Below, in pieces: positions 8,598 to 17,513 of a stretch of 64,000 bases of DNA. How positions within the stretch are numbered: position 1 is the first letter of the stretch; every line of letters starts with the position of its first letter. Location of the stretch: NCBI RefSeq assembly GCF_001870435.1, contig NZ_MDDR01000020.1, positions 1 to 64,000 on the forward strand, written 5' to 3'. Below the pieces are notes generated by a model. That model ran no database searches and was not told the origin of the DNA. It worked only from the letters and a program-made list of their open reading frames with translations. The translations under genes and the position numbers were made by a program. The stretch is from Pseudomonas costantinii. Its GTDB lineage: Bacteria > Pseudomonadota > Gammaproteobacteria > Pseudomonadales > Pseudomonadaceae.

Positions 8598-10271
8598 ATG
8601 TACCATGGAATACACTCGCTTGCTGTGGCGACGTTAACCCTTACCTTTACCGGGGCAGTCGTTGCCGCCGAACCGGTACTTGATCCGGTCGAAACCCTGA
8701 ATCGAATCAACCGCAACTACAACACGCTGATCAACGACTGCAAGGAAGTCGGGACGGGTGTCCCGCGTGGTCTTTACTATTGCAGCGGCGTCACCCTGCG
8801 AATGGTCAATGACGGTCCTTTCAATCCCTGGGATTACAGCCCGTATGCCATCCGGCTCGGGGCCACCTCGTACACCTGGATCCGCAAGGACCTGAGCACC
8901 AACACCCTGGCCCACCCTGGCGGTTTCATCATGCGTAACCCAACGGATGCCGCCGCGCTGGGCCGGCCGGTGAAGGAACAGGGTTGGACCTGCATCTATG
9001 CCTACGACGGCGGCACAGGCCCGGAGCGCAAATGGTATGGCTGCGGCTTCTTCGACAGTAAGGAGCCCCCCAGAAATGCCCAGGAACCCATGAGCAACAG
9101 AAATGCTCAGTGGGCCTACGGCACTTGCGCCGAAGCCAAGGTCACGACGCCAGAGCAATGGGCCCAACAATACACCGGACTGTTCAAAAACCCGATCCAG
9201 TACAGCCAGTGCTCCTGGAACGCGGAGAAACCCAGTGACTGGAACGCAATGATCCGTGTGCATGAGTCTCGCAAAACCACCACGACCAAGGATCCGTTTT
9301 CGATCAATACCCAATTCAACGAATTCATGCTCAAGAACGCTTCCAGCACCAACGATGGCAGCGAGAACATGAAGTACATCGACGCTTTCATCTACAACGC
9401 CCACAGTACATTCAACTTCGCCACCCGTGGAGATCAGTCGCCGCCCAAGCCGGAAGACGGCTTGAACAGCGCCCGCAGCTTCCAGAAGAAACTGTATGAC
9501 CAAGGCTATGCCGTACCCATTCTGCGCCTGGATTTCACCGCGCCGCCGCAACAGCGCTTCAGTTATGTGGCCGCCGATCAAGTGATTGCCTTGGGTGCCG
9601 GCGGCGGCACTGTGGCCCAGAAGTACATCGCCTCCGCCACCTGGTTGGAACGCCATGACCCCGGCACCGGGAAAAACGAGTGGACGCTGACCGTCACACC
9701 CACCGCCCAGGGCAAAGCGATCCAGGCCACTGATCAGCAAGCGTTGTACAACGAACTGTTCCAGTTGCGTGGGGCCGATGCGCAATGGCGCGACAACGAA
9801 AAATCCGCCGACAGCATGCGCTCGCAACTCAGTTGCCTGATCCAGAACTACCCGACCAAGACCGTGTGGAACCTGGAACCGTTCCGCCCCACAGTGACGC
9901 CGCAAGAAGCAGCGAAAGCCGGTTGCAATCCCGTCGCTGCACGCCCTCGCTATATCGCCTCGGCGGACTGGATCAAACGTTACGACCCCGGTAGCCGCAA
10001 GGACGAATGGACCTTGAGCATCGTCCCGACTGCAGAAGGCCGCGCGCTGCCCAATCAACAATTGGGCGCGTTGTACGACGAACTCTACGCCTTGAAAGGC
10101 AATGACCCGACCTGGCGCGAAGAAGAGAAGTCCGCCGGCAGCATGCGTCAGCAACTCAACTGTGTCGTGGTCAATTACCGCAGCAAGACGCCATGGAACC
10201 TGGAACCGTTCCGGCCCGCCGTCTCGGATACCGAAACCAAAGCGGCCGGCTGTAACCCACTGCCCAAATAG
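8598..10271 (+). CDS. Secreted protein with two tandem DUF2599-like repeats
   Basis: A 557-residue exported protein. A signal peptide ends at about GAVVAA-EP (residues 1-24). The N-terminal 300 residues contain paired cysteines (NDCKEVG, YYCSG, WTCIYAY, YGCGFF, TCAEA, SQCSW), pointing to a disulfide-bonded periplasmic or extracellular domain. Two consecutive copies of a roughly 100-residue repeat follow, each starting YIAS-A-W---DPG---EWTL and ending WNLEPFRP, which match the DUF2599 pattern I know from Pseudomonas secreted proteins. GGAG precedes ATG 8598. The repeats are about 70 per cent alike by eye, so an internal duplication is likely. Biochemical role unknown. Confidence 0.75.
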   Translation: MYHGIHSLAVATLTLTFTGAVVAAEPVLDPVETLNRINRNYNTLINDCKEVGTGVPRGLYYCSGVTLRMVNDGPFNPWDYSPYAIRLGATSYTWIRKDLSTNTLAHPGGFIMRNPTDAAALGRPVKEQGWTCIYAYDGGTGPERKWYGCGFFDSKEPPRNAQEPMSNRNAQWAYGTCAEAKVTTPEQWAQQYTGLFKNPIQYSQCSWNAEKPSDWNAMIRVHESRKTTTTKDPFSINTQFNEFMLKNASSTNDGSENMKYIDAFIYNAHSTFNFATRGDQSPPKPEDGLNSARSFQKKLYDQGYAVPILRLDFTAPPQQRFSYVAADQVIALGAGGGTVAQKYIASATWLERHDPGTGKNEWTLTVTPTAQGKAIQATDQQALYNELFQLRGADAQWRDNEKSADSMRSQLSCLIQNYPTKTVWNLEPFRPTVTPQEAAKAGCNPVAARPRYIASADWIKRYDPGSRKDEWTLSIVPTAEGRALPNQQLGALYDELYALKGNDPTWREEEKSAGSMRQQLNCVVVNYRSKTPWNLEPFRPAVSDTETKAAGCNPLPK

Positions 10272-10342
10272 ACCCGCAGGCCATGACGGCCTGTTAGGGC
10301 CACTTTGTGTGAACCAGCGGGAGGTATTTCCACGAAAGTAAT

Positions 10343-10381
10343 GGCAAGCCCCATTGCCGTCGCCACTGACGGGGGCTTGCC
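10343..10381 (+). terminator. Inverted repeat between the DUF2599 and MFS genes
   Basis: Arms GGCAAGCCCC (10343-10352) and GGGGCTTGCC (10372-10381) enclose 19 bases. It could be a weak terminator or a half-REPIN; the arm resembles the REP core seen near 30770. Confidence 0.4.
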
Positions 10382-10451
10382 CTGTTCGCCACAGAGTGCA
10401 ATACGCGGTTAAAAGTAGTTAGCCTGCTTCCTTTTCCTCCAGCCCCTTGCC

Positions 10452-11663
10452 ATGATGCCCTCACCGCCCGCCCGCGAACGAGTTCCCATGCCTGCCGCCG
10501 CCCCCACGTCAATCTCGATCACGTTGCAGATCGTCTCCATCGTTTTCTACACCTTCATCGCGTTTATCTGCATCGGCCTGCCGATCGCGGTGATCCCAGG
10601 CTATGTGCATGAGCAGTTGGGCTTCAGCGCGGTAGTGGCCGGGGTCACCATTGGTTCGCAATACCTGGCCACCCTGCTCAGCCGCCCCATGGCGGGGCGC
10701 ATGTCGGACAATGTGGGCACCAAGCGTGCGATCGTGCTGGGCCTGGCCGGTATCCTCATCAGCGGCGTGCTCACATTCTTTGCGACACTGGTGCAGAGCA
10801 TGCCCGCGCTAAGCCTGGGCATCCTTATCGCCGGCCGATTGTTGCTCGGCGTGGCCCAAGGGCTGATTGGCGTGGGCACCATCAGTTGGTGCATGGGCCA
10901 GGTGGGCGCCGAACACACAGCGCGTTCGATTTCCTGGAATGGCATCGCATCCTACGGAGCCATCGCGATTGGTGCGCCGCTGGGCGTGGTGATGGTGGCT
11001 GAATATGGCTACACCAGCCTCGGGATTGCCCTGTCGGTGCTGGCGGCGCTGGGTCTGGTGCTGATCCGCAATAAACCTTCGGTGCCGGTGGTGCGTGGTG
11101 AACGGCTACCGTTCTGGGCCGTGTTCGGGCGCATCGCGCCGTTTGGTGCCAGCCTGTGCCTGGCATCGATCGGCTACGGCACGCTCACCACCTTTATCAC
11201 CTTGTATTACCTCAATCGCGGCTGGGCCGGCGCGGCGTATTGCCTGAGCGTATTTGGCGTGTGTTTTATCCTGTCGCGCCTGGTGTTTATCTCCGCCATC
11301 AGTCGCTTTGGCGGCTTCACCGCCGCGATTGGGTGCATGACCATCGAGACGCTGGGCCTGACACTGCTGTGGCTGGCGCCCTCCACAGGTGTCGCCCTGA
11401 TCGGCGCCGGCTTGACCGGTTTTGGCTTATCGCTGGTGTACCCCGCGCTGGGCGTGGAGGCCATCAAGCAAGTGCCCAATAGCAGCCGAGGTGCAGGGCT
11501 GAGTGCTTACGCGGTGTTTTTTGATTTGGCCCTGGCGATTGCCGGGCCATTGATGGGCGCCGTGGCGTTGAACCTCGGCTATGGCTGGATCTTCTTCTGC
11601 GCGGCGCTGCTGTCAGTCACGGCACTGGGCCTGACCTTGCTGCTCAAGCGCCGCGCTTATTGA
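10452..11663 (+). CDS. MFS transporter, YhhS-like
   Basis: A 403-residue major facilitator with about twelve membrane helices. Helix I region IVSIVFYTFIAFICIGLPIAVIPGYVH and the loop 2-3 motif RPMAGRMSDNVGTKRA are characteristic, and overall sequence order follows E. coli YhhS (an efflux-type MFS of broad or unknown substrate). Two starts are possible: ATG 10452, or the internal ATG 10488 just before AAAPTS; the ribosome-binding site is poor for both. It converges on the hydrolase gene at 11657, sharing 7 bases. Export of small organic molecules is the family expectation; the substrate is not evident. Confidence 0.85.
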   Translation: MMPSPPARERVPMPAAAPTSISITLQIVSIVFYTFIAFICIGLPIAVIPGYVHEQLGFSAVVAGVTIGSQYLATLLSRPMAGRMSDNVGTKRAIVLGLAGILISGVLTFFATLVQSMPALSLGILIAGRLLLGVAQGLIGVGTISWCMGQVGAEHTARSISWNGIASYGAIAIGAPLGVVMVAEYGYTSLGIALSVLAALGLVLIRNKPSVPVVRGERLPFWAVFGRIAPFGASLCLASIGYGTLTTFITLYYLNRGWAGAAYCLSVFGVCFILSRLVFISAISRFGGFTAAIGCMTIETLGLTLLWLAPSTGVALIGAGLTGFGLSLVYPALGVEAIKQVPNSSRGAGLSAYAVFFDLALAIAGPLMGAVALNLGYGWIFFCAALLSVTALGLTLLLKRRAY

Positions 11664-12694
11664 TCAGCCGTCTGCAAACCGGCGCGGGTCGACTGGCCGA
11701 GGGTGTGGGTGAAAAAACGCCCAGCCTCTGAAATCAGATCGCGGTGGATGCCTTCGCGGTCAACACCATCGGCATCGGTGCAGATGGCCGGCATTGCCGC
11801 CAGTTGATTGCTGTCGCACGGTGCCATGAACACGAAATGCCCCGCCCCGGCCAACAGTTTGAAGTCCGGTGGTTCCGGCAGTTTGCGCGCCAGGGCGGCG
11901 GCGTTTTTGTCCACGGCCACCAGTTTGTCACCATCGCCGCTGTAGAGCAGTACCGGCACATGTACGTCGGCCAGGGTATGGCGACCGAACATCAGGCTTA
12001 ATGGTGCCATCAACATCAACGCGTGGATGCGCGGGTCAGCCTGCGGCTGCAGGTCGTCACGGTCGACGACCAATTCGCCGTTGGTGGTGCAGGCATCACG
12101 GTCTTCCGGGCGCTCGTGGCAATAGCGGCGCAGGCGATCAAAATCAGGCTTGGCGCCTGCGAGAATCAATGCAGTTTCGCCGCCGGCCGAATAACCGATA
12201 ACCCCCACCTGATCAACGTTGACGAACGGCGACATCATCGGATCGCCGAGGGTGGCGGTGATCGCTTCGGAAATCTGGATCGGCCGCCCATACAGGTTGC
12301 TCACGGTGCCCAGGCGGCTGTGATCCTTGTAGTTATCACCGGGGTGCAGCACCGCCACCACTACAAAGCCTTTTCGTGCCAGGGAGGTGGCCAAGTCGTG
12401 CAGCGCCAGCGGTGTGCCGGTGTTGCCATGGGACAGCATCAGCATCGGGAAACGCCCGATGGCGAATTTGGAGTCTTCAGAGGCCGCGACGTTATAAGGG
12501 CCCAACTGGGTGGAATGCTCGTCGTCGGTAGACGGGTAAAACGCAATGGCTTTCATCGGCTGCTGATCCAGCGGGTCGAGAAAGGTCATGCGATGGAAGC
12601 CCACACTCCAATGCGGGTGCGGCGCAGGGGCGGCGTGCACTGAAACCAGGCCGCCAAGCAGGGAAAGAACCAAAACAGCACAAAGACGCATCAT
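11657..12694 (-). CDS. Exported alpha/beta hydrolase of the dienelactone-hydrolase/lipase type
   Basis: About 345 residues from the ATG at 12694, selected because AAAGGTGGA lies upstream and because it opens a clear signal peptide (MMRLCAVLVLSLLGGLVSVHA); a longer frame reaches 12760 but adds a charged tail before the signal. The fold markers are LSHGNTGTP (oxyanion region), GYSAGGE with the nucleophile serine in G-Y-S-A-G, PVLLYSGDGDKLV for the acid and GAGHFVF for the histidine. Similar proteins are annotated as predicted dienelactone hydrolases. It probably hydrolyses esters in the periplasm. Nothing nearby names the substrate. Confidence 0.8.
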   Translation of the reverse strand: MMRLCAVLVLSLLGGLVSVHAAPAPHPHWSVGFHRMTFLDPLDQQPMKAIAFYPSTDDEHSTQLGPYNVAASEDSKFAIGRFPMLMLSHGNTGTPLALHDLATSLARKGFVVVAVLHPGDNYKDHSRLGTVSNLYGRPIQISEAITATLGDPMMSPFVNVDQVGVIGYSAGGETALILAGAKPDFDRLRRYCHERPEDRDACTTNGELVVDRDDLQPQADPRIHALMLMAPLSLMFGRHTLADVHVPVLLYSGDGDKLVAVDKNAAALARKLPEPPDFKLLAGAGHFVFMAPCDSNQLAAMPAICTDADGVDREGIHRDLISEAGRFFTHTLGQSTRAGLQTADQ

Positions 12695-12836
12695 GGGGAT
12701 GTCCACCTTTGCTGCGCAGCTACGTTCAACATCCGCGGCATGCCTAATTGAAAAGTCCATGGTTCAAGGTACTCGCGCCGGGTGATATACCCATGCTTGC
12801 ATAACCTGGGCCAAAAATAAGGACAGCGGGTAAACG

Positions 12837-12883
12837 AAAAAACTCCGTACTCCGATCGCTTTGAGGCGATCAGAATACAGAGT
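12837..12883 (-). terminator. Rho-independent terminator of azoR
   Basis: On the minus strand an 18-bp stem (arms 12866-12883 and 12842-12859, including three G-U pairs) with a 6-base loop is followed by six T. It lies 54 bases after the azoR stop. A smaller CCGGTT/AACCGG hairpin sits between them (about 12892-12912). Confidence 0.85.
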
Positions 12884-12936
12884 TTAGGCGCCCGGTTTCA
12901 GATTGGAACCGGGGAAAGGCAAAATTTACACAAGCC

Positions 12937-13548
12937 TTACGCGGCGGCGAACAATTGTTCGTTGATGAGTACGTTGGCGTCGCTCAAAGCCTTGCTGCGC
13001 ACTTCATCACCGTAGGCCAGGCCTTGGGCACGGACGAATTCGATATCGGTGATGCCAAGGAAACCAAACACCAGTTTCAGATAGTCTTCGTGGCCGACGT
13101 TGCTCGCCTGGCCGGCGTGCAGGCCACCAGCGGTGGAGACGATGATCAGTTTTTTGCCGCCGCACAGGCCTTCAGGACCGGCTTCGGTATAACGGAACGT
13201 CTGGCCGGCCACGGCAATGCGGTCGATCCAGGCCTTGAGCTGGGAAGGCACAGAGAAGTTGTACATCGGCGCACCAATGACAACGGCATCAGCGGCGATG
13301 AATTCAGCCAGCGACGAAGCGCTGAGATCAGCCTCGTGCTTTTGTACGGCGTCACGCAACTCGGCAGCGGTGCCCAGAGCACCCAGGGTCAGGCCGGAAA
13401 AGTGGCTGATGCCTTCGCTCGCCAAGTCACGGTAAGTCACTTCCACACCCGGCTCAGCCGCTTGCCAGGCCTTGACCACACCAGCACTGAGCTGACGGGA
13501 AGCCGAGTTGTCGCCGAGGATGCTGGAATCGATATGCAACAGTTTCAT
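12937..13548 (-). CDS. azoR: FMN-dependent NADH-azoreductase
   Basis: A 203-residue flavodoxin-fold quinone/azo reductase. The start [20 protein letters not shown] at 13548 has GGAG upstream and matches the family N-terminus that binds FMN phosphate. Further FMN contacts are [17 protein letters not shown] and STAGGLH. It transfers two electrons from NADH to quinones or azo compounds in the cytoplasm, which detoxifies electrophilic quinones. It is divergent from an MFS gene across a 232-bp region containing two palindromes. A similar palindrome precedes a LysR gene at 17514, so shared control is plausible. Confidence 0.92.
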   Translation of the reverse strand: MKLLHIDSSILGDNSASRQLSAGVVKAWQAAEPGVEVTYRDLASEGISHFSGLTLGALGTAAELRDAVQKHEADLSASSLAEFIAADAVVIGAPMYNFSVPSQLKAWIDRIAVAGQTFRYTEAGPEGLCGGKKLIIVSTAGGLHAGQASNVGHEDYLKLVFGFLGITDIEFVRAQGLAYGDEVRSKALSDANVLINEQLFAAA

Positions 13549-13566
13549 GCGGGATCTCCAAGTGAG

Positions 13567-13584
13567 GATCGCGACTAGGCGATC
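13567..13584. promoter_or_regulatory. Inverted repeat just upstream of azoR
   Basis: GATCGC and GCGATC separated by 6 bases, 19 bases upstream of the azoR start. Position fits an operator or a 5'-end hairpin. No regulator can be assigned. Confidence 0.35.
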
Positions 13585-13644
13585 GAGTGAGGTTAATCCT
13601 ACAGGTGAAGCCAATAACCGATTAGATGGCTGAAATGTGATTAT

Positions 13645-13664
13645 TTGTCCTGCCAGCAGGACAA
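13645..13664. promoter_or_regulatory. 20-bp palindrome in the azoR-MFS divergent region
   Basis: TTGTCCTGCCAGCAGGACAA: perfect 9-bp arms around CA. A close relative (TCGTCC-N8-GGACAA) occurs at 17484-17503, in front of a LysR gene. It is a good operator candidate for both divergent promoters. Confidence 0.6.
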
Positions 13665-13780
13665 TCTATTTTCAACAAAAAACCAATCCTCCACGGTTAT
13701 TGCCCAATCCTGCACAGCGCTGGATTTCAGCCGCGCTTCACTTCATTCTCGCCGCAGATCCGACAGCCACCGGGCACGCC

Positions 13781-14971
13781 ATGCACGCACCTTCTCCCGC
13801 CCTTACCAAAGGGCTGACCCTTATCCTCGCCATTTGCTGCGGATTCTCGGTCGCCACGATTTACTACAACCAGGCCATGCTGCCGCTGATTGCCAACACG
13901 TTCGAGGTGTCCACCGCCCACGTCGGGCAAATCGCGATGCTCACCCAATTGGGTTACGCCAGCGGCCTGCTGTTGTTTGTGCCGCTGGGCGACCGGATCA
14001 GCCGTCGAACGCTGATCCTGGCCGTGTTGTGCCTCAACTTCATCAGCCTGCTAGCGTCAGCCACCGCCCCGTCATATTCGTGGTTACTGGTGGCGAGCGT
14101 ACTGCTGGGGCTGTCGGGCATCAGCGCCCAGGTGATCATTCCTGCCGCGTCCGACCTTAGCGAACCGTCGCAAAAAGGCGCCGTACTGGGCCTGATGGTC
14201 AGCGGACTGTCTGCCGGCGGGCTGCTGGCCAGGACCGTCAGCGGCGTGGTCAGTGGCTGGCTGGGTTGGCGCGGCATGTTTGCCGTGGCGGCGACACTGG
14301 ATGTATTGCTGTTCCTGGCGATCCTGACGCGCATGCCAGTGTCGATTTCCACCAGCAAATTGGCATACGGGGCCTTGCTCAAATCCCTATGGGGCCTGGC
14401 CAGGCAGCACCCTACCCTGCGCCGCTCGGCGATCAAGGGCGGCCTGGTATTCGGCGCATTAAACGTGTTCTGGGGGTCGATGGCCGCGTTGCTGGCCTTG
14501 CCACCGTATGGTTTCTCAAGCGCGCAGGCGGGCTTGTTGGGGTTGTCCGCCATCGTCGGCATCCTGTGCGCATCGACCATTGGCCAGCAAACCCGGCGCC
14601 ATGGGCAATTGCTCGAATGGGTCGGCATCGGCACCGTGCTGGTGGCGTTTATCCTGATTTTCACCCTCGGCCCACACGGCTGGTGGTGGCCGATCCTGAT
14701 CGCCGCGACCTTTCTTGACCTCGGTAACCGGATCAACCAGTTGGCCAACCAGACCCGCGTTCTGGCCCTGGAACCTTCCGCCACCAGCCGCCTGAACACG
14801 GTGTTCATGGTGGTCTACTTTATCGGTGGTGCCTTAGGCTCGGCAGCCGGGGCCTTTGCCTCGCAGCATTACGGTTGGCAAGGCCAGGCGCTGACCGGGG
14901 CGGCATTTGCCGGGGCTGCCCTGCTGTTGACGCTGCTCAATGGGACGACACGTAAATCGACGCCGACGTAG
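13781..14971 (+). CDS. MFS efflux transporter
   Basis: A 396-residue major facilitator from ATG 13781 (MHAPSPALTKGLTLILAICC); an upstream extension to 13637 is open but runs through the operator region and has no membrane-protein character. It has twelve hydrophobic segments, LGDRISRRTLIL in the 2-3 loop and SGISAQVIIPAASDL in helix 5. The family includes YnfM/NepI-like drug and nucleoside exporters. Divergence from azoR suggests that both respond to the same toxic quinone or dye. Its 3' end overlaps the AraC gene by 35 bases, tail to tail. Confidence 0.85.
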   Translation: MHAPSPALTKGLTLILAICCGFSVATIYYNQAMLPLIANTFEVSTAHVGQIAMLTQLGYASGLLLFVPLGDRISRRTLILAVLCLNFISLLASATAPSYSWLLVASVLLGLSGISAQVIIPAASDLSEPSQKGAVLGLMVSGLSAGGLLARTVSGVVSGWLGWRGMFAVAATLDVLLFLAILTRMPVSISTSKLAYGALLKSLWGLARQHPTLRRSAIKGGLVFGALNVFWGSMAALLALPPYGFSSAQAGLLGLSAIVGILCASTIGQQTRRHGQLLEWVGIGTVLVAFILIFTLGPHGWWWPILIAATFLDLGNRINQLANQTRVLALEPSATSRLNTVFMVVYFIGGALGSAAGAFASQHYGWQGQALTGAAFAGAALLLTLLNGTTRKSTPT

Positions 14972-15863
14972 GCGCCGGCAACGCATAGGTGCGTTTCATC
15001 CACTGGATTTCTTCCTGGGACGTGCGCCCGAAAAAGCGCTTGAACTCACGGCTGAACTGCGAGGCGCTTTCGTAACCGACCTTGGCGCAGGCCGTGGCGG
15101 CGGTAATGTCGCTGCGCAGCATCAACAAGCGCGCCTGATGCAGGCGTGTGGACTTGAGGTATTGCATCGGGGAGGTGTCGGTGACCGTGCGAAAGTGCGC
15201 ATGAAAACTCGGCACGCTCATCATCGCCTCCCCAGCCAGCGCTTCCACATCCAGATGCTGGTGATAACACGCGTGGATCTTGCGAATCGCCCGCGCAACC
15301 TTGCCAAACTGGCCCTGGCGATTGAGTGCCGCACGCATCGAGCCGCCCTGCTCCCCGGTGATAATCCGATAGTAGATCTCGCGCATCAGCGACGGGCCGA
15401 GGATTTGCGCGTCCATCGGCACGCTCATCACCTCGAGAAAACGCAGCAGCGACTCGCTGAGCTTGTCATCCATGGGCGATGAATACATGCCCCGAGGCCT
15501 GGCCTCGACCAGTTCCGGAAAGTCATCCAGCGCCACCATCAACTCGGCGGCCAGAGTGAAGTCCAACCGGAGGTACACCGCCAGCATCGGTTCCTCTTCA
15601 CTGGCCTCGGTTTCCATGGTGAACGGCACCGGCACCGACACCACCAGATAGTGCTGGGCGTCATACAGGTAAATCTCTTCGCCCAGATAACCGCGCTTGC
15701 GCCCCTGGCAAACAATCACGATACCCGGGTCGTACAGCACCGGAACCCGATGCAATGGACGATTGGAACGCAGAAAACGCACGTCATCCAGGGCGGTCAG
15801 GTTATAGCCTTCGACAGGCGCCAGGCTGCCCATCAACTCGATGATTCTTTGGGTACAGCCCAC
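14937..15863 (-). CDS. AraC-family transcriptional regulator
   Basis: A 308-residue regulator. The N-terminal half (to about 195) matches the AraC_N/cupin-like effector domain (LYDPGIVIVCQGRKRGYLG, YLVVSVPVPFTMETEAS), and the C-terminal pair of helix-turn-helix motifs is at about 205-295 (ALAGEAMMSVPSFHAHFR and ACAKVGYESASQFSREFKR). GTG at 15863 is taken as start because AGGGG lies upstream; ATG 15833 is the alternative. It is divergent from the aldehyde dehydrogenase at 16023, which is the likeliest target. AraC_N regulators of this type commonly control adjacent reductase or dehydrogenase genes. Confidence 0.87.
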   Translation of the reverse strand: MGCTQRIIELMGSLAPVEGYNLTALDDVRFLRSNRPLHRVPVLYDPGIVIVCQGRKRGYLGEEIYLYDAQHYLVVSVPVPFTMETEASEEEPMLAVYLRLDFTLAAELMVALDDFPELVEARPRGMYSSPMDDKLSESLLRFLEVMSVPMDAQILGPSLMREIYYRIITGEQGGSMRAALNRQGQFGKVARAIRKIHACYHQHLDVEALAGEAMMSVPSFHAHFRTVTDTSPMQYLKSTRLHQARLLMLRSDITAATACAKVGYESASQFSREFKRFFGRTSQEEIQWMKRTYALPAPTSASIYVSSH

Positions 15864-16022
15864 GGTTTTCGGCCCCTGCGTAAAAACAGCACAGTACCTT
15901 GCGAAAGACGCTGATGGCTACGGACTCATAGGAATAGGCAATCAGCACATTGGAATGGATATTCGCTCCCCCCGCCCATTTCCGTAGCCTGAAACAGCCC
16001 TTTCGGCCCTCGGAGATTCCCC

Positions 16023-17402
16023 ATGCTTATCGTCTACAACCCCGCCACCGGCGAAGAAATCGGCCGCGTTGCCAAGAACACTTCAGCTGAGGTCAAGGCT
16101 GCCATCGACCGCACCTGCGCCGCCTTCCCCGACTGGTCATCCAGGCTGGCCAAGGAGCGCAGCGAGATCCTGCGTCGCTGGCACGACAGCGTTAAAGCCG
16201 ACAAGGAAGCCTTCGCCGAATTGCTGTGCCGCGAAAACGGCAAATGCCTGACCGAAGCCCGTGGCGAAATCGACTACGGCCTGGGCTTTATCGAGTGGTA
16301 CGCCGAGGAAGCCAAGCGCGTCTACGGCGACACCATTCCCACCCACGACCGCAATGCCAATGTGCTGGTGACCAAGGAGGCCATCGGCCCGGTCGCCGCC
16401 ATCACCCCGTGGAACTTCCCGTTCATGATGATCACCCGCAAAGTCGCCACGGCCTTGGCGGCGGGCTGCACCATGGTGATCAAGCCCGCCGAAGACACGC
16501 CACTCACGGCCCTCAAGCTGCTGGAATATGCACGCAAGGCCGGTATTGAAGAAGGCGTGCTGGAAGTGGTCGTCGGCGATCCCAAGGAGATCGGCCTGCT
16601 ACTGACCGGTGACCCGCGCATCCGCAAGATCTCGTTTACCGGTTCCACCGGCGTCGGCAAATTGCTCGCGTCGCAATGCGCGGCGACCATCAAGAAGATG
16701 ACCCTGGAACTGGGCGGCAACGCCCCCTTTATTGTGTTCCAGGATGCCAATCTGGATGAAGCGGTAACGGGGCTGGTCAGCGCCAAGCTGCGCAACTCCG
16801 GCCAGGTGTGTATTTCGCCGAACCGGATCTTTGTGCAGCACAGCATCCTTGAGGATTTCATCAAGCGCGTGAAGGTCGCCATTGCCAAAATCGAAGTGGG
16901 CCAAGGCTTGCGCGAAGACTTTGTGGTCGGGCCGCTGGTCAATCAACTGGGCTTCGACAAAGTCGTGCGTCTGGTTGAAGACGCCAAGGCTGGCGGTGCA
17001 AACGTGCTGATGGGCGGCAAACCCCACGCCATGGGCAGACTGTTCTATGAACCGACCGTATTGACCGGTTTGCAGGACGACTCACCACTGGCCACCGAGG
17101 AAATCTTCGGCCCGGTGTTCGCCATTTACTCGTTCAAGGACGAAGAGGAAGCGATCGCTCGTGCCAACCAGACCGAGTTCGGCCTGGTGGCCTACGCCTA
17201 CACCAGCGCACTGGGCCGTTCGTTGCGCCTGTCACGTCAGTTGGAGGCTGGCATGGTGATCCTCAACTCCGGCTCGGTGGGCACTGCATCGATCCCGTTT
17301 GGCGGCATCAAGCAGTCCGGTTATGGCCGTGAAGGCAGCTATTACGGGATCGAAGAGTACGTACATGTGAAGTATGTGCTGATGGCCGGCGCGCAGTTCT
17401 GA
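16023..17402 (+). CDS. NAD(P)-dependent succinate-semialdehyde dehydrogenase-type enzyme
   Basis: A 459-residue aldehyde dehydrogenase. It shows the oxyanion Asn131 in TPWNFPF, the cofactor loop GSTGVGK, the general base Glu229 in LELGGNAP and catalytic Cys263 in SGQVCIS. It follows the GabD/Sad subgroup in the segment NSGSVGTASIPFGGIKQSGYGREG. It is about 20 residues shorter at the N-terminus than E. coli GabD but complete in its motifs. It oxidises a short semialdehyde to the acid, feeding the TCA cycle. GGAG precedes ATG 16023. No transaminase partner is adjacent, so the physiological aldehyde is uncertain. Likely regulated by the divergent AraC protein. Confidence 0.88.
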   Translation: MLIVYNPATGEEIGRVAKNTSAEVKAAIDRTCAAFPDWSSRLAKERSEILRRWHDSVKADKEAFAELLCRENGKCLTEARGEIDYGLGFIEWYAEEAKRVYGDTIPTHDRNANVLVTKEAIGPVAAITPWNFPFMMITRKVATALAAGCTMVIKPAEDTPLTALKLLEYARKAGIEEGVLEVVVGDPKEIGLLLTGDPRIRKISFTGSTGVGKLLASQCAATIKKMTLELGGNAPFIVFQDANLDEAVTGLVSAKLRNSGQVCISPNRIFVQHSILEDFIKRVKVAIAKIEVGQGLREDFVVGPLVNQLGFDKVVRLVEDAKAGGANVLMGGKPHAMGRLFYEPTVLTGLQDDSPLATEEIFGPVFAIYSFKDEEEAIARANQTEFGLVAYAYTSALGRSLRLSRQLEAGMVILNSGSVGTASIPFGGIKQSGYGREGSYYGIEEYVHVKYVLMAGAQF

Positions 17403-17422
17403 GCCTTTCATCGGCACCAAAG

Positions 17423-17452
17423 CGAGCGCCCACAAGGCGCTCGTTGTTTTTT
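17423..17452 (+). terminator. Terminator after the aldehyde dehydrogenase
   Basis: An 8-bp stem CGAGCGCC/GGCGCTCG (17423-17430, 17436-17443) with a 5-base loop and a TTGTTTTTT tail, 20 bases past the stop. Confidence 0.85.
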
Positions 17453-17483
17453 GGTGGATTTAGATGCATCAGGCGCGGATAGT

Positions 17484-17503
17484 TCGTCCCACTGACAGGA
17501 CAA
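17484..17503. promoter_or_regulatory. Palindrome upstream of the LysR gene, like that at 13645
   Basis: TCGTCC-N8-GGACAA, one base different in the outer arms from the azoR-MFS palindrome with the same spacing. It ends 10 bases before ATG 17514, so binding would block the LysR gene's own translation start region: an autoregulatory position. Confidence 0.5.
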
Positions 17504-17513
17504 TAGGTTGACC

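Noticed and set aside
8634..10154. 506-codon frame antisense to the DUF2599-like gene
   Set aside because: The sense frame has a signal peptide, a good ribosome-binding site and repeats; the antisense lacks any of these.
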